Below are positions 1-6,552 of a DNA stretch of 7,524 nt, in pieces. The notes below the pieces were generated by a model. The model did not search any database. It was given only the letters and a program-made list of their open reading frames with translations, and had not been told where the DNA came from. The stretch's first letter is position 1. Each line of letters starts with the position of its first letter. Source of the DNA: an uncultured Veillonella sp. GTDB taxonomy: Bacteria > Bacillota > Negativicutes > Veillonellales > Veillonellaceae. The position numbers were made by a program, and so were the translations under genes. The DNA is taken from NCBI GenBank assembly GCA_900550455.1, contig URSE01000054.1, forward strand, positions 1-7,524, written 5' to 3'.

Positions 1-15
1 TAAAATTCATCAGTA

Positions 16-21
16 GAGGAG
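16..21 (+). promoter_or_regulatory. Shine-Dalgarno site that decides the start of the first gene
   Basis: GAGGAG lies 8 bases before the ATG at 30. An in-frame GTG at 21 overlaps this site and so cannot use it, which favours the ATG at 30. Confidence 0.7.
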
Positions 22-29
22 TGGCATAT

Positions 30-572
30 ATGATGATCTACACGTTGATCAATGTGATTGTGGCCCTTATCGTCATCATCGCAATTTTATACCTCTTGTT
101 CCGCCTCTTTGTATGGCGACAAGGTAATGAAAATGTAAAGCTGATTACCAAGCGAAGAAGCGAACTTAAGTTAGAATCCAAGGATTTTTCGTCAGCTACC
201 TTTATGCTAGATATTCCTTTTGGCAATTCTGGTAAACAATACGGTACAATTATGGATCTCTTCCCGCGTCACCTCTTGCCACAAGAACAATTTGATGATT
301 GCAAGATTGAAACTTGGACAACTCACGTAGAGCGGGGTGAACGCCATGATGGTTATTTCGAATCCTGGATTGTTAAGCCTGGCAAGGGTGGTACGGTTCG
401 TTTGCGCTTGATTTTGACTGGTAAGTCCGGCAATATCGACCGCGACATCCAAGATATCCCTGATTTCAATATCGACATCTACTACCAAGTCGTAGGTCGC
501 ACGGACTATCGTATTACAAAACAACGGATTCGTCTGACTCACGATGAAATTATGAAAGCTTATCAAGGTTAG
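30..572 (+). CDS. Single-pass membrane protein of unknown function
   Basis: I do not recognise this 180-residue protein. Residues about 3-28 form one uninterrupted hydrophobic helix rich in Ile, Val and Leu. Basic residues follow it (R25, R30, K38, K41-R43), so by the positive-inside rule the C-terminal part should face the cytoplasm. The rest (about 50-180) is soluble and reads as alternating beta strands, with no cysteine pairs, nucleotide-binding loop or catalytic motif that I can name. The start is ATG 30, set by the GAGGAG at 16-21. The stop codon overlaps the Shine-Dalgarno site of the next gene, an F420-ligase homologue 12 bases downstream, so the two are almost certainly one operon and may work together. 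The promoter lies outside the window. It contains no ATA isoleucine codons, unlike the genes from 1334 onward. That it is a real gene is well supported; its function is unknown. Confidence 0.85.
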   Translation: MMIYTLINVIVALIVIIAILYLLFRLFVWRQGNENVKLITKRRSELKLESKDFSSATFMLDIPFGNSGKQYGTIMDLFPRHLLPQEQFDDCKIETWTTHVERGERHDGYFESWIVKPGKGGTVRLRLILTGKSGNIDRDIQDIPDFNIDIYYQVVGRTDYRITKQRIRLTHDEIMKAYQG

Positions 573-584
573 GAGGTCAAGCCC

Positions 585-1241
585 ATGTCTGAATTGCAAT
601 TATTGCCTGTACATACACGCATTTTGACGGAAAGCGATGACATCGTAGAAGCCATTCTTCAATACGCTGGTCAGGATATTGGTCCAGAAGACATTGTCTG
701 CGTTGCAGAATCCGTTGTGGCTATTACCCAAGGGGCTGTGACACGACCTGAAGAGCTTCGTCCATCCTGGCAAGCCCGCCTCATCAACCGCTTCATTGAT
801 AAGGAAGGGTCTATGGCGTCCATTTATGGTATGCAAGCAGCTATGGAATTAGAAGGCCGTTGGAAGGTTCTCTGGGCCTTCATCTGTGGGGCCTTTGCTA
901 AAGTCTTCCTCCGTAAGGCTGGTGTATTCTATGCTATGGCCCGTCAAGCCTCCTTGGCTGACGACGTTACAGGGACTATGCCTCCTTATGACAAGCACAT
1001 TGTTTACGGTCCACAAAAACCGGATAAGGTGGCAGAAAAAATCGCTCAACGGACGGGTGCTTATGGAGCTGTCGTGGCCGATGTTAACGATCTTAAGCGG
1101 GCGGCTATCTTGGGTAAGTCCAAGGGGATGAAACCAAAAGAAATCGCCAAAATCTTGATCGACAACCCATTTGGTAATGATAGCCAAATGACGCCAATTG
1201 TCATCATTAAAAACTACGCTTCTGTATCTCGAGGCAAATAA
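585..1241 (+). CDS. Coenzyme F420:L-glutamate ligase (CofE)-like protein
   Basis: The 218-residue product resembles the F420 ligase (CofE) family, whose founding members add glutamate to F420-0 by a gamma-glutamyl bond using GTP. Family-like features are the N-terminal PVHTRIL (8-14), AESVVAITQG (41-50), the segment TGTMPPYDKHIVYGP (129-143), GAVVADVND (161-169) and NPFGNDSQMTPIVIIK (194-209). It is near the usual 220-250 residues of a stand-alone CofE domain. No other F420 biosynthesis gene is present and Firmicutes of this kind are not known F420 users, so it probably ligates a glutamate-like group to another acceptor; that is inference. The start ATG 585 has AGGAGGT at 571-577, spacing 7. 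It follows the membrane protein gene and ends exactly at a strong terminator, making it the last gene of its operon. Family assignment is fairly secure; substrate is unknown. Confidence 0.8.
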   Translation: MSELQLLPVHTRILTESDDIVEAILQYAGQDIGPEDIVCVAESVVAITQGAVTRPEELRPSWQARLINRFIDKEGSMASIYGMQAAMELEGRWKVLWAFICGAFAKVFLRKAGVFYAMARQASLADDVTGTMPPYDKHIVYGPQKPDKVAEKIAQRTGAYGAVVADVNDLKRAAILGKSKGMKPKEIAKILIDNPFGNDSQMTPIVIIKNYASVSRGK

Positions 1242-1268
1242 AAAGAGACCCTTCGGGGTCTCTTTTTT
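1241..1268 (+). terminator. Rho-independent terminator after the F420-ligase homologue
   Basis: An 11-bp perfect stem (1241-1251 with 1256-1266) is capped by the extra-stable tetraloop C(TTCG)G, and six Ts (1263-1268) complete the downstream side. The stem begins on the last base of the stop codon. The A-tract on the left arm means it could also stop transcription arriving from the other strand. Confidence 0.95.
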
Positions 1269-1316
1269 ATAGGTCTTTCAGTCTCACATGATACACTAAT
1301 AGGTAATCGAATGGAT

Positions 1317-1325
1317 AGAAAGGTG
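1317..1325 (+). promoter_or_regulatory. Shine-Dalgarno site of the HyuA-like gene
   Basis: AGAAAGGTG ends 8 bases before ATG 1334. The in-frame GTG at 1325 begins inside the site, so ATG 1334 is the better start. I found no convincing -35/-10 pair in the preceding 1269-1316; TACACT at 1292-1297 is the best -10 but has no -35 partner. Confidence 0.55.
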
Positions 1326-1333
1326 TGAACAGC

Positions 1334-2992
1334 ATGCGATTAGGCATAGATGTAGGGGGAACCTTTACAGATGCAGTGGTTGTCGACCATAACCGCCTCT
1401 TAGGAGCCGCTAAGTCCCGTACCACCCATGAGCAATTTATGGTGGGACTCCTGGCCTCCTTGGATAAGGTTTTGAGTCAAGAGGGGATTGAAGCAGATCA
1501 AATTAGCCAAGTGACGCTCTCTACTACGGTCGTGACTAATGCCATCGTCAGCCATCACCTAGATCCGGTAGACCTCTTCGTCATACCTGGACCAGGTCTT
1601 AACATAGAGCATGCCTTTCCTGTTAAACCTTATATCTTAAAGGGGTATACGGACCATAGAGGTCATTTGCAAGAGCGGATGAAAGAAGAGAATCTTCGGG
1701 ACCTGTTGGACGAGATTGAAGCTGCTCATGTTGGTGCTTATAGGGGTAAGCAAGGGATTAAAAGGGCAGCTCTATCGGCTAAATTTGCCGTCCGGAACCC
1801 TAAGGAAGAAGCTCGCCTTGCGACTATCTTGGGGAACTACTACGATTTTGTGTCAACTGGTGCTAGTCTATCGGGCTCTCTCAATTTCCCTCGTCGTACG
1901 GTAACGGCCTATTACAATGCCGCGGTAGAAGGGATTTTCCGAGATTTTAAGACCTCTGTTCAAATGGCCCTAGAAACACGGGGAATTCTAGCCCCCCTTT
2001 ATATTTTGAAAGCCGATGGTGGGTCTCTGCCTATTGATGCTCTCTTGGAAAAACCTGTAGAAACAGCATTTACAGGACCTGCAGCTTCTGTATTAGGCCT
2101 CTATACCCTAGAGGCTATGAAAGAGTATCCTATGGCGGTGGCTTTAGATATAGGTGGAACTACGACGGACATTTCTCTCTGGCAAGAGGGCAAGCCCCTC
2201 ATGACCAAGGAAGGCCTAAGTATTGATGGCTATCCATCGTCGATACAATCGTTTTTGGTTAGGTCGATTGGCCTAGCGGGAGAAACAGTTTTACGAAAAA
2301 AGGATAACCATCTTCTTATAGGGCCAGATCGGGTGGGTCCATCGGTAGCCCTAGGTGGCAACCAGGCGACCCTAGGGGACGCTTTGCTTGCCTTGGGATA
2401 TGCCCACTATGGGGACCTGCTTAAGGCCCAAGAGGCCGTGGCCGACTTCGATCTAGGAGAGGTGGCACAAGAAGCTGCTCAAACTATAGTGGCGGCAATT
2501 GAAGCTATGGTAGAAGAGGCAAACCGACAGCCTGTTTATGTGGTGGAAGATTTGCTTAATCCCCACCCCTTCCAACCAGATACGCTGGTGTTGATAGGTG
2601 GATCGGCCCAGGCTTTTAAGCCCCTGTTAGAAGCCTATACCAATTATCGTATCTTGGTTCCTCAGGATGCGGCTGTGGCCAATGCCTTGGGGGCTGCTAT
2701 GGCCCGCCATAGTCTGGAGTTGACCATCCATATAGATACCAAAACTGGGATACTTACCATTCCTGAGTTGGGCTTACAGGAGGTGAATCCTTCTATTAGG
2801 ACTGAAGAAGCAGTGGTGGACTATGCCTTTAAAAAACTTGAAGAGCAAGCACATAGCCTCGGCTTAGAGAAAGGTCCTATGGTCTTGAAGCACATAGAAG
2901 CCTTTCCTGTCATAGAAGGCTGGGGAACTAGCCATATGACGATTACAGCCAGTGTTCAATTAGAAGCGGGGGTGACAGGTCATGTGTCCTAA
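1334..2992 (+). CDS. HyuA-type hydantoinase/5-oxoprolinase family protein, short form
   Basis: Members of this family are ATP-dependent cyclic-amide hydrolases (5-oxoprolinase, N-methylhydantoinase subunit A) with an actin-like ATPase fold. Two phosphate-binding signatures are clear: DVGGTFTD (6-13) near the N-terminus and DIGGTTTDIS (272-281) in the second half. STTVVTNAIV (64-73), ADGGS (227-231), GPAAS (248-252), LIGGSA (420-425) and VANALGAA (448-455) also fit the family. At 552 residues it is shorter than typical HyuA proteins of roughly 650-700, and the usual glycine-rich SIGAGGGS segment is SIGLAGET (311-318), so activity may differ. There is no HyuB subunit in the window; instead the gene overlaps a deacetylase-fold gene by 11 bases, implying coupled translation. 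Twelve Ile codons are ATA, against none in the two genes upstream. Family call is firm; substrate cannot be told. Confidence 0.87.
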   Translation: MRLGIDVGGTFTDAVVVDHNRLLGAAKSRTTHEQFMVGLLASLDKVLSQEGIEADQISQVTLSTTVVTNAIVSHHLDPVDLFVIPGPGLNIEHAFPVKPYILKGYTDHRGHLQERMKEENLRDLLDEIEAAHVGAYRGKQGIKRAALSAKFAVRNPKEEARLATILGNYYDFVSTGASLSGSLNFPRRTVTAYYNAAVEGIFRDFKTSVQMALETRGILAPLYILKADGGSLPIDALLEKPVETAFTGPAASVLGLYTLEAMKEYPMAVALDIGGTTTDISLWQEGKPLMTKEGLSIDGYPSSIQSFLVRSIGLAGETVLRKKDNHLLIGPDRVGPSVALGGNQATLGDALLALGYAHYGDLLKAQEAVADFDLGEVAQEAAQTIVAAIEAMVEEANRQPVYVVEDLLNPHPFQPDTLVLIGGSAQAFKPLLEAYTNYRILVPQDAAVANALGAAMARHSLELTIHIDTKTGILTIPELGLQEVNPSIRTEEAVVDYAFKKLEEQAHSLGLEKGPMVLKHIEAFPVIEGWGTSHMTITASVQLEAGVTGHVS

Positions 2993-4367
2993 TAGAAAGT
3001 ATGGACTGGGTCATCTCAGACCTGATGCGGTTGATTTGGGCCTAGTCTTTTTCCCAGCCTTTGATTGGAAGATTTCGCCAACTCATCCAGAGAGGGAGGA
3101 ACGGCTCCTCTATACTAGGGACCAACTCTTGGAGGAGGGAATCTTTGACTTGCCTGGCATCCGTGAATATAATCCCCTGGTGGCTACGGATGCACAGATA
3201 GCCCGTGTGCATGTGGGCGCCCCTAATTTGTCCGCCTGGGTAACAGATGCTCATAAGGTCTCCGCTGGTGGTGCTATTGCTGCGGCAGAAGCGGTTATGC
3301 AGGGACAGGTTAAACGAGCCTTTGCCTTGGTACGGCCACCAGGGCACCATGCAATGGAAATGGTTCACGGCATTCGAGGCTTTTGTACCATTAATACAGA
3401 AGCTATCATGATAGCTCACCTCCGTCATAAGTATGGGATTAAGAGAGTGGCCATTGTAGATACAGATGTCCACCATGGCGATGGTAGTCAGGATATCTTT
3501 TACCATGATCCAGATACCCTCTATATTTCTTTCCACCAAGATGGGCGGACCCTCTATCCGGGAACGGGTTTTATGGATGAGTTCGGCGGCCCTCAGGCCT
3601 GGGGGTCCAATATCAATATCCCCCTCCCACCCGGAACGGGCGACCAGGGTATCCTCAAGATCATGAAAGAGCTGGTTTTGCCCATGTTGGAAGACTTTGG
3701 GCCAGAGCTCATTATTAACTCCGCAGGCCAGGACAATCACTTCTCAGACCCCTTGGCCAATATGCAGGTGACGGCTCAGGGGTATGCACAAATTGCGGAC
3801 CTCTTACAGGCTCATATAGCCGTTCTGGAAGGAGGCTATTCTGTACAAGCGGCCCTACCTTATGTCAATACGGGTATTATCCTGTCCATGGCAGGTCTGG
3901 ACTATAGCCATGTGGTAGAACCACAATACGACCCTGCCCTGTATAGGCAGTCTAAAGAGGTTTCTACCTATATTGACGATATCATCGCCAAGTGGAAGGT
4001 CCAATGGGCTAATCGGCATGATGAGGCTTGTCGCCAAGCACAAGGGGATAAAGCCCTTTGGACCAAGAGTCGCTCTCTCTACTATGATGAAACGGGGATA
4101 GAGGAAAGCCGTCGTGAGGCCATTCGCCTCTACCCAGGTCAGGCTGGTCGTCTTGGATGGCGCCAGGTTGAATCCATTGGTCGGGGAGGACCCTATGGCA
4201 AACAAATGGTTTACGCCATGTTCCTTCCCTGGCAAGCGGACCAGGCTACGAGAGATGAAGCCTATCAATATTATGAGGCAGCTCAAAGGAAGGGGGGCTT
4301 TGATCGCTATTGCTTAGTCGATCCTAGCCTGCCTGAGGGCCAGATCTCATCAGATGGGCAGTGGTAG
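2982..4367 (+). CDS. Histone deacetylase-family amidohydrolase with extra C-terminal domain
   Basis: Residues about 20-310 form an arginase/deacetylase-fold zinc hydrolase, the family of bacterial AcuC, acetylpolyamine amidohydrolase and eukaryotic HDACs, which remove acyl groups from amines. The catalytic set is intact: RPPGHHA (118-124) gives the active-site histidine pair H122-H123, DTDVHHGDG (160-168) gives zinc ligands D162 and H164, SAGQD (247-251) gives ligand D251, and LEGGY (282-286) gives the catalytic tyrosine. The usual SAGFDAH reads SAGQDNH. Residues about 325-461 form an added domain, rich in aromatic and charged residues, that I do not recognise; plain AcuC-type enzymes are about 310-380 residues. 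The start ATG 2982 has GGGGGTG at 2968-2974, spacing 7, inside the upstream HyuA-like gene. Two TAG stops stand in tandem (4365-4370). No signal peptide is seen. The substrate is probably an N-acyl amine; an acetylpolyamine is possible but unproven. Confidence 0.88.
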   Translation: MCPNRKYGLGHLRPDAVDLGLVFFPAFDWKISPTHPEREERLLYTRDQLLEEGIFDLPGIREYNPLVATDAQIARVHVGAPNLSAWVTDAHKVSAGGAIAAAEAVMQGQVKRAFALVRPPGHHAMEMVHGIRGFCTINTEAIMIAHLRHKYGIKRVAIVDTDVHHGDGSQDIFYHDPDTLYISFHQDGRTLYPGTGFMDEFGGPQAWGSNINIPLPPGTGDQGILKIMKELVLPMLEDFGPELIINSAGQDNHFSDPLANMQVTAQGYAQIADLLQAHIAVLEGGYSVQAALPYVNTGIILSMAGLDYSHVVEPQYDPALYRQSKEVSTYIDDIIAKWKVQWANRHDEACRQAQGDKALWTKSRSLYYDETGIEESRREAIRLYPGQAGRLGWRQVESIGRGGPYGKQMVYAMFLPWQADQATRDEAYQYYEAAQRKGGFDRYCLVDPSLPEGQISSDGQW

Positions 4368-4373
4368 TAGGAC

Positions 4374-4494
4374 TGCAGCCTTGGGAAGAGGGCTGTAAAG
4401 CCTATTCTAGTGACCTTGGATGGTCAAAGTTAAGTCCTATAGTATACAATGTAGGATATAGAATATGAGTTATGTATAGTGTATAGAATAGGCT
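4374..4494 (+). promoter_or_regulatory. Structured leader-like element between the deacetylase gene and rph
   Basis: An 11-bp perfect inverted repeat, AGCCTATTCTA (4399-4409) with TAGAATAGGCT (4484-4494), encloses two smaller hairpins: TGACC/GGTCA (4411-4415 with 4422-4426) and TCCTA/TAGGA (4435-4439 with 4452-4456). A further 9-bp stem with two wobble pairs (4374-4382 with 4389-4397) stands just before it. A second copy of TATAGAATA (4457-4465, repeated at 4482-4490) offers an alternative partner for the left arm. It may be a folded RNA leader of rph, the 3' end of the preceding transcript, or a DNA-level site; I cannot match it to a named family. Confidence 0.45.
4416..4443 (+). promoter_or_regulatory. 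Candidate promoter for rph
   Basis: TTGGAT (4416-4421) and TATAGT (4438-4443), spaced 16, form the best -35/-10 pair before rph. The -10 box matches 5 of 6 bases and the -35 only 3 of 6. The region is rich in TATAG (five copies from 4438 to 4521), so chance -10 matches are likely. If this promoter is used, the left arm of the 11-bp inverted repeat is not in the rph transcript. Confidence 0.3.
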
Positions 4495-4531
4495 ATGTGA
4501 AAGGTCTTATCTACAGTATAGGGAGGTTTTT

Positions 4532-5290
4532 GTGAGACCAGATAATCGGCAGGCTAGCCAGTTGCGGCCCATTACGATCACCCGTAATTTTACGGAATAC
4601 GCAGAGGGGTCTGTTCTTATTGAGTGCGGTAAGACCAAGGTTCTTTGCACGGCTAGCATAGAAGATAAGGTGCCTCGATTCATTAAGGGTACAGGTGCTG
4701 GATGGGTAACGGCAGAGTATTCCCTTCTACCAAGAGCTACAGCCAACCGAGTACCCCGTGAAGCCGTACGGGGGAAACAAACCGGTCGGACCATAGAAAT
4801 TCAGCGGCTCATTAGTCGATCTCTCCGGGCTGTGGTAGACCTAGAAGCTTTGGGAGAACAAATGATTACCTTGGATTGTGATGTAATCCAGGCTGATGGC
4901 GGTACGCGAACGGCAGCTATTACCGGTGCCTTTGTGGCCCTGGTTGATGCAGTAGATAAAATTTATGGACATGCCGGTCCTTTTCCCGTGCGGGATTTTT
5001 TGGCAGCCATATCCGTAGGGTTAGACCATGATGGCCCTATTACGGATCTCTGCTTTGCAGAAGACCGGGAGGCTGTGGTTGATATGAATGTAGTCCGCAC
5101 TGGTCAAGGGCAGTATGTAGAAGTTCAAGGGACTGGAGAACACGGCACCTTTGATCGGAGCCAATTGAATGCCCTTTTGGACATGGCTGACCAAGCTATT
5201 GATAGACTCATTGAAGTAGAAAAAGAGGCACTTGGGCCTTTAGCAAAGAAGGTAGGTTTTGTATATGAAACTCGTGATTGCAAGCGGTAA
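4532..5290 (+). CDS. rph: Ribonuclease PH
   Basis: RNase PH is a phosphate-dependent 3'-to-5' exoribonuclease that trims tRNA precursors and works as a hexameric ring in the cytoplasm. The 252-residue product follows the Bacillus enzyme closely: RPDNRQ and LRPI at the N-terminus, GWVTAEYSLLPRAT (57-70), GRTIEIQRLI (85-94), DCDVIQADGGTRTAAITGAF (115-134), DFLAAISVG (155-163), VDMNVV (183-188) and EVQGTGE (197-203). The phosphate-binding residues R86, T125 and R126 and the acidic pair D178 and D184 are all present. The start is GTG 4532, with GGAGG at 4522-4526, spacing 5. A short tail (about 236-252) after the conserved domain exists because the frame runs 26 bases into rdgB. It heads the three-gene cluster rph-rdgB-phosphodiesterase, the same order as rph-ysnA-ysnB in Bacillus subtilis. 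Confidence 0.97.
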   Translation: MRPDNRQASQLRPITITRNFTEYAEGSVLIECGKTKVLCTASIEDKVPRFIKGTGAGWVTAEYSLLPRATANRVPREAVRGKQTGRTIEIQRLISRSLRAVVDLEALGEQMITLDCDVIQADGGTRTAAITGAFVALVDAVDKIYGHAGPFPVRDFLAAISVGLDHDGPITDLCFAEDREAVVDMNVVRTGQGQYVEVQGTGEHGTFDRSQLNALLDMADQAIDRLIEVEKEALGPLAKKVGFVYETRDCKR

Positions 5291-5852
5291 TAAGGGAAAG
5301 ATTAGAGAATTCTCTGCAGCTTTTGATAAGTTGGGCTATGAGTGTCTATCCATTAAGGATATCTGTCAGGCCCCAGAACCGGATGAAACCGGGACAACCT
5401 TTAAGGAGAATGCCCGTCAAAAGGCCCTCTACTATATGGAGGCCTGCGGCCTTCCTTGTTTGGCTGATGATTCGGGCTTAGTCGTAGACGCTTTAGATGG
5501 GGCACCTGGAGTGTATTCCGCTCGCTATGCTGGCCGCCATGGGGATGATGCGGCTAATAATGCTAAACTTATCCAAGAGCTTAAGAAGTCTGGGTCCGCT
5601 GACTGGTCTGGCCAGTATGTAGCAGCCCTCTGCTTAGCCTTTCCGGATGGTCGCCTCTATGAAGTGGAAGGAACTTGTTCTGGAAAGGTTTTGGAAGAAG
5701 GGAGAGGGGATGGTGGCTTTGGCTATGATCCTTACTTCCTAGTCCCTCAATATGATAAAACCATGGCTGAGATGAGCCTAGATCAAAAGGAAGCAGTCTC
5801 TCATAGGGGCGCGGCGATTCGCAAATTGGTGGCCCTCTTAGAGGCTCAGTAG
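5265..5852 (+). CDS. rdgB: XTP/dITP diphosphatase (non-canonical purine NTP pyrophosphatase)
   Basis: This Ham1/RdgB-family enzyme hydrolyses dITP, ITP and XTP to monophosphates, keeping deaminated purines out of DNA and RNA. The 195-residue product has all family landmarks: the N-terminal SGNKGKIREF (7-16), TGTTFKENA (42-50), ADDSGLVVDAL (67-77) with the catalytic-base position D69, GAPGVYSARYAG (79-90), GGFGYDPYF (150-158) and the substrate-specificity loop SHRGAA (179-184). Length is normal. The start ATG 5265 lies inside the end of rph, overlapping it by 26 bases, with AGG at 5254-5256 spaced 8; a TTG two codons earlier (5259) is less well placed. The overlap implies co-transcription and probably coupled translation with rph. 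The next gene follows with a 12-base gap. No unusual residues at active positions. Confidence 0.97.
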   Translation: MKLVIASGNKGKIREFSAAFDKLGYECLSIKDICQAPEPDETGTTFKENARQKALYYMEACGLPCLADDSGLVVDALDGAPGVYSARYAGRHGDDAANNAKLIQELKKSGSADWSGQYVAALCLAFPDGRLYEVEGTCSGKVLEEGRGDGGFGYDPYFLVPQYDKTMAEMSLDQKEAVSHRGAAIRKLVALLEAQ

Positions 5853-5863
5853 GAGAAGTCCTT

Positions 5864-6361
5864 ATGACAAAAGTCGGTATTATGTCGGATACTCATGGCT
5901 ATACGGAACTTATAGATGAGGTCTTGGCAGCTCTTGAGCCGGGCCATGTGGACCTTTGGCTCCACGCTGGTGATTTGGGCGATGATGGCCGTTATTTGCG
6001 AGACCATGTAGAGGTTCCGGTTTACCTAGTTCGGGGAAATAATGACCGAGGCAGTCATCTAGAGGCTCAGGAACAATTGATCCCCCTGGAGGATACTTTT
6101 ATATATATGACCCATGGCCATCGTGTGGATTACTTTAATTATGTACCGGAACTTCTCTATCTGGGCCACACAATGGGAGCTCGTTTGGTGGTAGCAGGCC
6201 ATACTCACATCCACCGAGTGGACTATAAAGGAAACCAAGTTTTTGTTAATCCTGGATCCTTGGCCTTGCCGAGAGATGGGGCTAAGGGGACGTTTGCTAT
6301 CGTAACCTATGACCAGGGAAACTTTGACGTAGATTTTATAAGCTTAGATCAGCTCGGTTAG
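5864..6361 (+). CDS. YfcE/YsnB-family metallophosphodiesterase
   Basis: A 165-residue calcineurin-like phosphoesterase, the compact YfcE/MJ0936 type that uses two metal ions and in studied members cleaves phosphodiesters in vitro; the natural substrate is unknown. Metal-binding motifs appear in order: SDTHG (8-12; D9, H11), HAGD (34-37), GNND (58-61), THGH (83-86) and GHTH (112-115), followed by NPGS (129-132). Length matches the family. The start ATG 5864 has AGGAG at 5851-5855, spacing 8, and the stop codon of rdgB overlaps that site. Position directly after rdgB matches ysnB after ysnA in Bacillus subtilis, so it is probably the orthologue. It is the last gene of the cluster and is followed immediately by a terminator. 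Confidence 0.95.
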   Translation: MTKVGIMSDTHGYTELIDEVLAALEPGHVDLWLHAGDLGDDGRYLRDHVEVPVYLVRGNNDRGSHLEAQEQLIPLEDTFIYMTHGHRVDYFNYVPELLYLGHTMGARLVVAGHTHIHRVDYKGNQVFVNPGSLALPRDGAKGTFAIVTYDQGNFDVDFISLDQLG

Positions 6362-6362
6362 G

Positions 6363-6391
6363 GGCAGGCCTTGAGGCCTGCCTTTTCCTTT
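6363..6391 (+). terminator. Rho-independent terminator of the rph cluster
   Basis: An 8-bp perfect GC-rich stem, GGCAGGCC (6363-6370) with GGCCTGCC (6375-6382), and loop TTGA, followed by TTTTCCTTT. It starts 2 bases after the stop codon of the phosphodiesterase gene. Confidence 0.9.
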
Positions 6392-6444
6392 GTAAGATGG
6401 ATGGTTGGGGACTTTCAGAGGCCTTATGAGACCCTTAGAGAATC

Positions 6445-6473
6445 TTGTAAAAGCAATAAAAAAATCATATAAT
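6445..6473 (+). promoter_or_regulatory. Strong sigma-70-type promoter of speD
   Basis: A consensus -10 box TATAAT (6468-6473) lies 17 bases after TTGTAA (6445-6450), a 4-of-6 match to TTGACA. The spacer carries a run of As (6458-6464). Transcription should begin near 6480, giving a leader of about 90 bases before the speD ATG. It sits between the upstream terminator and speD, so speD is transcribed independently. Confidence 0.8.
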
Positions 6474-6525
6474 AAGACGGTAACTTTCCTAGAGATGTGA
6501 CCTTAGGGTCCGCCTACTGAGTCTT

Positions 6526-6546
6526 ATGGCGATTAGCAACAAGTGA
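6526..6546 (+). CDS. Possible six-codon upstream ORF in the speD leader
   Basis: ATG GCG ATT AGC AAC AAG TGA encodes MAISNK and stops 26 bases before the speD ATG. Its TGA overlaps a second tiny frame, ATG AAT TAG (6546-6554), whose stop falls in the speD ribosome-binding site. The only Shine-Dalgarno-like bases are GAG at 6519-6521, a weak site. Short frames like this arise easily by chance, so it is listed only because it lies inside a leader with regulatory-looking structure. Confidence 0.15.
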   Translation: MAISNK

Positions 6547-6552
6547 TGAATT

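Noticed and set aside
585..1241. Evidence for F420 coenzyme synthesis
   Set aside because: Only one CofE-like gene is present, and such homologues occur in organisms that make no F420; naming the pathway would overreach.
1269..1316. Promoter or SD-hiding leader before the HyuA-like gene
   Set aside because: TACACT lacks a -35 partner, and the CTTTC (1275-1279)/GAAAG (1318-1322) pairing is only 5 bp with no clear nested hairpins.
3042..3740. Long minus-strand open frame (232 codons) opposite the deacetylase gene
   Set aside because: It lies wholly opposite a gene with intact catalytic motifs, and its translation shows no recognisable domain. The other antisense frames (for example 207-599, 849-1187, 3855-4286, 6735-7205) are rejected for the same reason.
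4374..4397. Hairpin after the deacetylase gene as a terminator
   Set aside because: The 9-bp stem has two wobble pairs and is followed by AAAGCC, not a T-run.
6472..6527. 7-bp inverted repeat ATAAGAC (6472-6478) and GTCTTAT (6521-6527)
   Set aside because: The left copy overlaps the -10 box and lies before the expected transcription start, so it should not be part of the leader RNA; at this length it may be chance.
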